Assembly: GCA_025352915.1 (NCBI GenBank)
Contig: JANXSA010000061.1
Span: 1-12,015 of the forward strand
Direction of reading: 5' to 3'
DNA length: 12,015 nucleotides
DNA from: Rhodospirillales bacterium
GTDB lineage: Bacteria > Pseudomonadota > Alphaproteobacteria > Acetobacterales > Acetobacteraceae
The position numbers and the translations under genes were made by a program. Shown here one piece after another: positions 7,296 to 12,015 of this stretch. Every line of letters starts with the position of its first letter. The stretch's first letter is position 1. Under the pieces are notes generated by a model that had not been told where the DNA came from, did no database searches, and saw only the letters and a list, made by a program, of their open reading frames with translations.

Positions 7296-8915
7296 TCAAT
7301 CGAACAACGTGTCGAGGCGCTGCTTCATCTGATCGGCGATGTAGAGCGCGAGGGCCTGGATGGTCGAGGTCGGGTTCACCGCGCCGGCGGTGACGAAGAT
7401 GCTGCCATCGACGATGAACAGGTTCTTGACGTCGTGGCTGCGGCCCCAGCCATTGACTACCGAGCTGCGCGGGTCGTCGCCCATGCGCGCGGTGCCGAGA
7501 TTGTGCCAGCCGCTGAAGACGATCGGGTTCTGCACCCCGATGTCGCGCGCGCCGGCGGTGTGCAGCACTGTCTTGCAGCGCTCCACCCCGTGCTCGATCA
7601 TCCGGCGCGAGTTTTCGCCGATGGTGTAATCCACCTTCGGCGCGGGAATACCATGACTGTCGGTCAGCACGGGATCGAGCGTCACCCGGTTATGCGCCTC
7701 CGGCAGATCGTCCACCACCACGGAAAGGTTCAACTTGCGATAGGCAAGTTTGCGAAACCGCGCATGGTGATCCGCCCCCCAGGGCAGGCGCCCGTTCTCA
7801 TGGCTGGCGATCGCCTCGGCCACCGCCCCATTGCCGCGGCTGATCTGCAGCATGTAGCCGCGCTTGAAATCCCGCTCCGGGTCGGTCTCGTAAAACTCAT
7901 GGCTCCACAGGTTCAGCGGCGGGCCGCGATTGCCGTCCACCTCCTCGTCCATGTAGCCGAAGACCTGGATATACGGGTGGAACATCAGGTTCCGCCCCAC
8001 CTGGTCCGACGAATTGGCCAGTCCGTTCGGATGCTGCTCGCTGGCCGAATTCAGCAACAGCCGCGGCGTGCCGATGCCGTTGCAGGCGACCACCACGACG
8101 TGTGCTGCCTGGAAATGCAGCGTGCCGTCCTTGTCGAAATACTCAACGCCAGTCGCCATGCCGTCATCGCCAGTGACGATGCGCTTGACCCGGCAATGGG
8201 TGCGCAGCTCCACCCCCGCGCGGATGGCGGCAGGCCAATAGGTGATGTCGGTGCTCGCCTTCGCCCCCTGCGCGCAGCCCGGCGTGCAGTGGCCGAGATT
8301 GATGCACTTTGCCCGGCCCTCGTAATCCTCGGTGGCGATGGTCGCGTCGGACGGCCACCAGTGCCAGCCAAGCTTGTTCATCGCCTCGCCCCAGATGCGG
8401 CCCGACCGTCCCAGCGGCAATGGCGGCATCAGCCGGCGGCTGCTCTGCGGAACCGCATTGGCCGGATAGGCCGGATCGTCCGCCAGGCCCGACACCCCCA
8501 TCATGCGGTCGTTCTGATTATAATACGGTTCCAGCATGTCGTAGCTGACCGGCCAGTCGTCGCCCACCCCGTCCAGCGATCGGGTGCGGAAATCGGACGG
8601 ATGCAGCCGCGGCCAATGGGCGGTGTACATCACCGTGCCGCCGCCGACGCCGTTGAAGTTCACCACCTTGATCGGCGAGGCATCGTCGTTGATCGGGTAA
8701 TCCTCGGGCCGGCCGCGCCGGTTCGGACTGGGCGAATAGTCGCCCATCGCTCGCGCCTCCCAATCCCGCCCGGTCGAGGGATACTCGGAGGGCTTCATCC
8801 AGCCGCCCTGCTCCAGGCAGACGATGCGCATCTTGGTGTCGGCCAGGCTCCAGGCCACCGCCGCCCCGGAGGCGCCGGCACCGATGATGAGGACGTCCAC
8901 GATGTCGTCGGCCAA
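7296..8915 (-). CDS. GMC family FAD-dependent dehydrogenase, second in the operon (TTG start)
   Basis: A GMC oxidoreductase of 539 residues when started at the TTG at 8915. No ATG is available before the conserved IVDVLIIGAGASG segment. This TTG has an AGGA site 8 nt upstream (8927-8924) that overlaps the TAG stop of the first gene. Another TTG at 8933 would extend it by six residues and overlap the first gene. FAD motifs: GAGASG, CLEQG, GGGTVMYTAHW. The cysteine cluster is C204, C210, C214 (CINLGHCTPGC). The catalytic candidates are His471 (GWHNLGTARMG) and Asn514, in a GAVN context where most copies have GGVN. A short insertion near residues 152-163 (around VPQSSRRLMPP) makes it the longest copy. 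It is closest to the third gene. Confidence 0.92.
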   Translation of the reverse strand: MADDIVDVLIIGAGASGAAVAWSLADTKMRIVCLEQGGWMKPSEYPSTGRDWEARAMGDYSPSPNRRGRPEDYPINDDASPIKVVNFNGVGGGTVMYTAHWPRLHPSDFRTRSLDGVGDDWPVSYDMLEPYYNQNDRMMGVSGLADDPAYPANAVPQSSRRLMPPLPLGRSGRIWGEAMNKLGWHWWPSDATIATEDYEGRAKCINLGHCTPGCAQGAKASTDITYWPAAIRAGVELRTHCRVKRIVTGDDGMATGVEYFDKDGTLHFQAAHVVVVACNGIGTPRLLLNSASEQHPNGLANSSDQVGRNLMFHPYIQVFGYMDEEVDGNRGPPLNLWSHEFYETDPERDFKRGYMLQISRGNGAVAEAIASHENGRLPWGADHHARFRKLAYRKLNLSVVVDDLPEAHNRVTLDPVLTDSHGIPAPKVDYTIGENSRRMIEHGVERCKTVLHTAGARDIGVQNPIVFSGWHNLGTARMGDDPRSSVVNGWGRSHDVKNLFIVDGSIFVTAGAVNPTSTIQALALYIADQMKQRLDTLFD

Positions 8916-8923
8916 TTGCGTTG

Positions 8924-8928
8924 TCCTA
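8924..8928 (-). promoter_or_regulatory. ribosome binding site that decides the TTG start of the second GMC gene
   Basis: On the minus strand TAGGA combines the TAG stop of the first GMC gene with an AGGA Shine-Dalgarno core. It sits 8 nt before TTG at 8915. This spacing favours that TTG over the one at 8933. Confidence 0.55.
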
Positions 8929-10524
8929 GTCAAAGAGATTTCCCAGGCGCTGCTTCATCGCATCGGCAATGTACAGCGCCAACGCCTGGATGGTGGGGGT
9001 CGGGTTTACGCCCGCGGAGGTAACAAAGATCGAGCCATCGACAATGAACAGGTTCTTCACATCATGCGCCCGGCCCCATTGGTTGACCACCGAAGTCGCC
9101 GGGTCCGTGCCCATGCGCGCCGTGCCCATCAGGTGCCAGCCGCCATAGGGCAGCGGCCCCTCGGACTCCACGCGATACGCACCGGCCGCTTTCAACACTT
9201 CGGTCCCGCGTGCAATGGCGAAGTCGATCATCCGTCGGCTGTTCTCGCTCAGCGCGTACGCGATGCGCGGGGCGGGAATGCCGTCTGAATCCCGCAGCAC
9301 GGGATCCAGCGTGACGCGGTTATGCGGCTCCGGCAGGTCCTCGAGGATGGCGCCCAATCCGGTGCCGCGGCGGTGATACCGGCGATACGCCGCATGATGC
9401 CCGGCGCCCCAGGGGATCAACCCATTGGCCGTGCCGTCGAAGGCCAGTGCCGCCGTGCCTTCGCCGCGCGAGAACTCCCAGATGAAGCCGCGCTTGAAGC
9501 CACGGCTTTCGTCGGTTTCGTAGAACTCGTGGCTCCACATCGCATTATCCGGCCCGCGCTCGCCGTCCAGCTCATGGTCGAAATAACCGAAGATGCTGAC
9601 ATAGGGATGGAACATCAGGTTCCGCCCGACCTGGTCCGACGAATTGGCTAGGCCGTTCGGGAACTTCTCCGACACCGAGTTCAGCAGGATGCGCGGCGTG
9701 CCAATACCGTTGCACGCCATCACCACTATATGCGCCGCCAGGAACTGCTCGGCGCCGTCGGCATCGTAGTAGATCACGCCATTCGCCATGCCGTCCGGTC
9801 CCAGCGTGATCTCCCGCACCCGGCAGCGCGTGCGCAATTCCACCCCGGCCCGGATCGCCTGAGGCCAATAGGTGATGTCGGTACTGCCCTTCGCCCCCTG
9901 CGCGCAGCCGGCCGTACACTGGCCAAGGTTGATGCAGGCCGGCCGGCCCTCGTACTCCTCGGAGGCAATCGTGCTGTCGCTCGGCCACCAGTGCCAGCCG
10001 AGTTTGTTGAAGCCGCGGCCGAGGGTTTCGCTGCTCCGCCCCATCGGCAGCGGCTTCATCGGCACCGTCTTGCGGGGATAGGCGGGGTCGCCGGCCAGGC
10101 CCGAAACCCCCATCACCCGGTCGTTGATGTCGTAGAACGGCGCCAGCGTGGCGTAGTCGATCGGCCAGTCATCGGCGATGCCGTCCAGCGAGCGCACCCG
10201 GAAATCGGAGGGGTGAAAGCGTGGCGTATGCGCGCCGTAGAGCACCGTGCCGCCGCCGACGCCGTTGAAGTTCGCCACCTTGATGCAGGAGCCGTCTTCG
10301 TGGATCGGGTAGTCGGTGATCCGCTGGCGCCGGTTCGGGCTGATCGCGAAGTCGCTGCCGTTGCGCGTCTCGACATCGCGGCGGGTGGCGGGAAACTCGG
10401 CCGGCTTGGTCCACTCGCCCTGTTCCAGGCAGACGATGCGCATCTTGGTGTCGGCCAGGCTCCAGGCCGCCGCGGCCCCGGAGGCGCCGGCGCCGATGAT
10501 CACAACGTCAGCCGTATCGGCCAT
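8926..10524 (-). CDS. GMC family FAD-dependent dehydrogenase, first in the operon
   Basis: A 532-residue GMC oxidoreductase. The frame stays open upstream to 11157, but that extension is low-complexity Pro/His/Arg-rich sequence antisense to the permease. The true start is the ATG at 10524 (MADTADVVIIGAG), with a strong AGGGGAG site 4 nt before it. FAD motifs: GAGASG (11-16), CLEQG, GGGTVLYGAHT. The cysteine cluster is C197, C203, C207 (CINLGQCTAGC). Catalytic candidates are His464 (GWHLMGTARMG) and Asn507 (AGVNPTPTIQ). It is the most individual copy: YGAHTPRF instead of YxAHxPRL, an altered segment at 43-60 (EFPATRRDVETRNGSDF), GSCIKV where most have SPIKV, and its own 358-370 region. It heads the operon and carries the only promoter candidate. 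Confidence 0.93.
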   Translation of the reverse strand: MADTADVVIIGAGASGAAAAWSLADTKMRIVCLEQGEWTKPAEFPATRRDVETRNGSDFAISPNRRQRITDYPIHEDGSCIKVANFNGVGGGTVLYGAHTPRFHPSDFRVRSLDGIADDWPIDYATLAPFYDINDRVMGVSGLAGDPAYPRKTVPMKPLPMGRSSETLGRGFNKLGWHWWPSDSTIASEEYEGRPACINLGQCTAGCAQGAKGSTDITYWPQAIRAGVELRTRCRVREITLGPDGMANGVIYYDADGAEQFLAAHIVVMACNGIGTPRILLNSVSEKFPNGLANSSDQVGRNLMFHPYVSIFGYFDHELDGERGPDNAMWSHEFYETDESRGFKRGFIWEFSRGEGTAALAFDGTANGLIPWGAGHHAAYRRYHRRGTGLGAILEDLPEPHNRVTLDPVLRDSDGIPAPRIAYALSENSRRMIDFAIARGTEVLKAAGAYRVESEGPLPYGGWHLMGTARMGTDPATSVVNQWGRAHDVKNLFIVDGSIFVTSAGVNPTPTIQALALYIADAMKQRLGNLFD

Positions 10525-10555
10525 GCGGCTCCCCTGGGTCGTCTGCTCCGGTGCC

Positions 10556-10584
10556 AGTCGAAGCCGCTCGGGCGCGGTTGTCAA
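10556..10584 (-). promoter_or_regulatory. candidate promoter of the GMC operon
   Basis: On the minus strand a perfect TTGACA (10584-10579) is followed after 17 bases by TCGACT (10561-10556), a weak -10 box. Transcription would start near 10549, leaving a leader of about 25 nt before the ATG at 10524. The -35 lies inside the short symmetric sequence GTTGACAAC, which might be a regulator half-site. The region is shared with the divergent permease gene, whose own promoter is less obvious. Confidence 0.45.
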
Positions 10585-10638
10585 CTTGGCGGGGGTGTCG
10601 CAATTTCGCGGCGGCGAGGCGATGGGGATGGGCGGGAA

Positions 10639-11376
10639 ATGTCGGGGTTGATGATCGCAGGGCTTGCCGGGGTGATGCTGTTCACGGCGTTTTTGTCGGG
10701 TATTTTCGGCATGGCCGGTGGCATGATCCTGATGGGGGTGTTGCTGGCGGTGCTGCCGTTGCCGGCGGCGATGGTGTTGCATGCGGTGACGCAGATGGCT
10801 TCGAATGGCTGGCGGGCGGTGTTGTGGCGGCGGCATATCAACTGGCGGCCGGTGGGGTTCTTCCTGGTTGGCAATTTGGCGGCGCTGGTGGTTTGGTCGG
10901 TGTTTCAGTGGGTGCCGGAGAAAGCGGTGGCGTTGCTGATGCTTGGGTTGACGCCGTTCATGTTCCGGATGTTGCCGGCGGCGATCAAGCCCAATCCGCT
11001 GGTGGCGGGGCATGGGGTGGCGATGGGCGGGGTTTGCATGTCGCTGATGCTGGTGTGCGGGGTGTCGGGGCCGTTGTTGGATACGTTCTTTCTGGGCGGT
11101 GGGATGGAGCGGCGGCAGATCGTGGCGACCAAGGCGGTGTGCCAGGTGGCCGGGCATTTCTCCAAGCTGGTGTATTTCGGGGCGCTGGTGGCGGGGGGTG
11201 GCGGGCCTGATCCGGTGATGCTTGGGTTGGCGATCGCGGCTTCGATGGCGGGGACGACATTGGCGCGGCGGATATTGGAGGCGATGACGGACAAGCAGTT
11301 CCGGACCTGGGCGGATCGGGTGATCACGGTGATTGCGGTTTACTATCTGGGGCAGGGGGTTTGGTTATTGTTATGA
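10639..11376 (+). CDS. TSUP (TauE/SafE-like) family membrane permease
   Basis: A 245-residue hydrophobic protein, the usual length for the sulfite exporter TauE/SafE (TSUP) family. Roughly eight membrane segments can be seen, at about 4-20, 28-50, 71-90, 95-110, 122-145, 173-187, 192-210 and 227-245. The N-terminal motif SGIFGMAGGMIL (20-31) is the family's glycine-rich signature. The second half has a related GVSGPLLDTFFLGGG segment (141-155), consistent with internal duplication. Family members move sulfite, sulfonates or small organic anions across the inner membrane, and the substrate here is unknown. The ATG at 10639 follows a purine run (GGGCGGGAA). An internal ATG at 10651 is an alternative. 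It diverges from the GMC operon, so joint regulation is possible. Its stop lies within a palindrome and overlaps the 3' end of the opposing gene. Confidence 0.87.
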   Translation: MSGLMIAGLAGVMLFTAFLSGIFGMAGGMILMGVLLAVLPLPAAMVLHAVTQMASNGWRAVLWRRHINWRPVGFFLVGNLAALVVWSVFQWVPEKAVALLMLGLTPFMFRMLPAAIKPNPLVAGHGVAMGGVCMSLMLVCGVSGPLLDTFFLGGGMERRQIVATKAVCQVAGHFSKLVYFGALVAGGGGPDPVMLGLAIAASMAGTTLARRILEAMTDKQFRTWADRVITVIAVYYLGQGVWLLL

Positions 11377-11830
11377 TATCGTAACAATTTGGGCGTGATC
11401 GAACGGGCGGGGATAGGGCGTTTTTTGCGGTTGGGGGGTCGTGCGCGGGGCGCGGGCGCGCGGCCGGGCCGCGGCTGGCGGGCGGGGGGATATTGGGCGG
11501 GGGCTGGATGTGGATGGGCGCGGGGCTGCTGGCGGGGTGGTTTTCGCGCTTGTGGGACGCATGGCGGGTGGCGCGCGCGGTGCGGACGGGGGTGCGGCGG
11601 GCGGAGTCGTGGCGTGATGCGCGGTGTGACGGGGCGCGGGGTTGCGGCGGGGGGAGTTGGCCGGCTTGCCAGAGCTGGAGGATTTGTTCGAGGCGGGCGA
11701 AAATGCGGCTGAGGGCGGCGATGATGAGGGTGTGGATGGGGGCCGGAATCCAGGCGCACTTCTCCTGTGCCAGCACGGTGCCGTGCAGGCAGGCGATCTG
11801 GCCGCCGAGGGAGGGTGCATGTGCTTTCAT
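11324..11830 (-). CDS. lineage-type hypothetical protein with Pro/Arg/Ala-rich tail
   Basis: A 168-residue minus-strand frame starting at ATG 11830 (MKAHAPSLGGQIACLHG). Residues 5-60 look like a genuine compact domain, with an amphipathic stretch IHTLIIAALSRIFARLEQIL (32-51) followed by LQLWQAGQLPPP. From residue 60 the chain is rich in Pro, Arg, Ala, Ser and His and is probably disordered. It ends with CYDIITITK and a short Pro-rich end. I recall similar hypothetical proteins in Acetobacteraceae but cannot name a family or a function. No signal peptide or clear membrane helix is seen. There is no ribosome binding site, and the promoter candidate places the transcript start only about one base upstream of the ATG, so translation may be leaderless. 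Its last 53 nt overlap the end of the permease gene in antisense. The frame is open further upstream to 11947, but that extension looks non-coding. Confidence 0.6.
   Translation of the reverse strand: MKAHAPSLGGQIACLHGTVLAQEKCAWIPAPIHTLIIAALSRIFARLEQILQLWQAGQLPPPQPRAPSHRASRHDSARRTPVRTARATRHASHKRENHPASSPAPIHIQPPPNIPPPASRGPAARPRPAHDPPTAKNALSPPVRSRPNCYDIITITKPPAPDSKPQSP
11367..11388. repeat. 22-bp near-perfect palindrome over the permease stop codon
   Basis: ATTGTTATGAT (11367-11377) is followed directly by ATCGTAACAAT (11378-11388), its reverse complement except for one base. It is AT-rich in a GC-rich setting, contains the permease TGA stop, and lies within the codons for CYDIITI of the opposing gene. 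It could be a protein-binding site, a chromosomal-repeat end or a weak bidirectional terminator. Confidence 0.5.
11459..11473. repeat. perfect GC inverted repeat inside the hypothetical gene
   Basis: CGCGGCC and GGCCGCG flank a single G. It lies 83 bases past the permease stop, within the low-complexity tail of the opposing gene. No U-run follows, so a terminator role is uncertain. It may simply reflect the base composition. Confidence 0.25.
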
Positions 11831-11837
11831 GCGATGG

Positions 11838-11866
11838 ATGATAACTAACTGATGTTCGGTGAACAA
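11838..11866 (-). promoter_or_regulatory. candidate leaderless promoter of the hypothetical gene
   Basis: On the minus strand TTGTTC (11866-11861) precedes TATCAT (11843-11838) by 17 bases. The -10 matches five of six consensus bases. The expected transcription start, 6-8 bases further, is at about 11831, next to the ATG at 11830. This agrees with the absence of a ribosome binding site. Confidence 0.45.
11853..11865. promoter_or_regulatory. short inverted repeat overlapping the -35 box
   Basis: TGTTC and GAACA are separated by GGT, giving a 13-bp symmetric site between two divergent gene starts and covering the -35 hexamer of the minus-strand promoter. It could be an operator for a small dimeric regulator, but five-base arms can arise by chance. 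Confidence 0.25.
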
Positions 11867-11881
11867 GGAAAAAATGCGAGG

Positions 11882-12015
11882 ATGGTGAATTTTTTTAGGG
11901 AGATCCCCATCGCCCGCCCCGGCATCGGCTTCCCGGGCCCGGTGCACCTCGAGCGCTTCGCGGCGCCCGCGCGCCTCGCCCTCACCGACGATCCGCGCCT
12001 CGCCACGGTGGGCGG
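11882..12015 (+). CDS. possible 5' end of an unidentified gene running off the right edge
   Basis: From the ATG at 11882 the plus-strand frame is open for 44 codons to the edge (MVNFFREIPIARPG, then GFPGPVHLERF and LTDDPRLATVG). Third positions are strongly G/C, as expected for coding DNA here. The adjacent GTG at 11885 is an alternative start, with GAGG just upstream. No motif is recognisable, so neither family nor function is proposed. The base composition changes abruptly from AT-rich to GC-rich near 11905, just inside the frame. Confidence 0.4.
   Translation, partial: MVNFFREIPIARPGIGFPGPVHLERFAAPARLALTDDPRLATVG

Larger units (their letters stand above)
2465..10524 (-). repeat. tandem array of five GMC gene copies
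   Basis: Five homologous genes lie head-to-tail with start-to-start distances of about 1607-1625 nt and gaps of only 5-10 nt. Identical or near-identical nucleotide blocks recur once per copy. One example is the block encoding CINLGxCxxGCAQGAK, and another is the block encoding NGIGTPRxLL. The copies are clearly diverged at protein level, so this is an old amplification and not a recent or assembly-generated duplication. Confidence 0.85.

Noticed and set aside
2465..10524. The regularly spaced GMC repeats considered as a recent duplication or assembly error
   Set aside because: The copies differ throughout at protein level, with distinct lengths, start codons and variable segments.
10525..11157. 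A 211-residue N-terminal extension of the first GMC gene
   Set aside because: The extension is Pro/His/Arg-rich, antisense to the permease, and the ATG at 10524 has a strong ribosome site directly before the FAD motif.
11831..11947. Upstream extension of the hypothetical gene to an ATG at 11947
   Set aside because: The extension (MHRAREADAGAGDGDLPKK) looks non-coding and would cross the promoter boxes and the AT-rich region. The conserved-looking protein starts at 11830.
1..12015. tRNA, rRNA, CRISPR array, transposase or phage genes
   Set aside because: None of the expected cloverleaf, spaced-repeat or recombinase signatures was seen on either strand.

Overview
The window is GC-rich throughout and reads as an alphaproteobacterial chromosome segment. 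An AT-rich hairpin cluster and two small proteins resemble elements I associate with Acetobacteraceae. That placement is a judgement from memory and has not been tested by any search.

The core (about 1976-10524) is one minus-strand operon. It holds five tandem paralogous GMC-family flavoprotein dehydrogenases of about 532-539 residues each, followed by a single small protein of the gluconate 2-dehydrogenase subunit 3 family. Reading in transcription order: GMC-1 (8926-10524), GMC-2 (7296-8915), GMC-3 (5689-7290), GMC-4 (4085-5683), GMC-5 (2465-4075), small subunit (1976-2452). Gene gaps are 5-12 nt, so translational coupling is likely. All five flavoproteins keep the Rossmann FAD motif, the GMC C-terminal His and Asn, and a C-x5-C-x3-C cluster like the one that holds a [3Fe-4S] centre in direct-electron-transfer sugar dehydrogenases. 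No Tat or Sec signal is visible on any of the six proteins, and no cytochrome c gene lies in the window. The operon is therefore best read as a family of catalytic subunits sharing one partner, with substrates and electron acceptor unknown.

Left flank: a gene start running off the left edge on the minus strand, an AT-rich composite hairpin element (49-146), a PLP-dependent class I/II aminotransferase (minus, 150-1316), a small plus-strand protein of unknown function (1483-1860), and a short intergenic stretch with two hairpins that separates it from the 3' end of the GMC operon.

Right flank: a plus-strand TSUP/TauE-type membrane permease (10639-11376) diverges from the GMC operon across a 114-bp shared control region with a good minus-strand TTGACA box. 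It runs tail-to-tail into, and overlaps by 53 nt, a minus-strand protein (11324-11830) with a compact N-terminal domain and a long Pro/Arg/Ala-rich tail. That gene appears to have a leaderless promoter. A possible plus-strand gene starts at 11882 and runs off the right edge.
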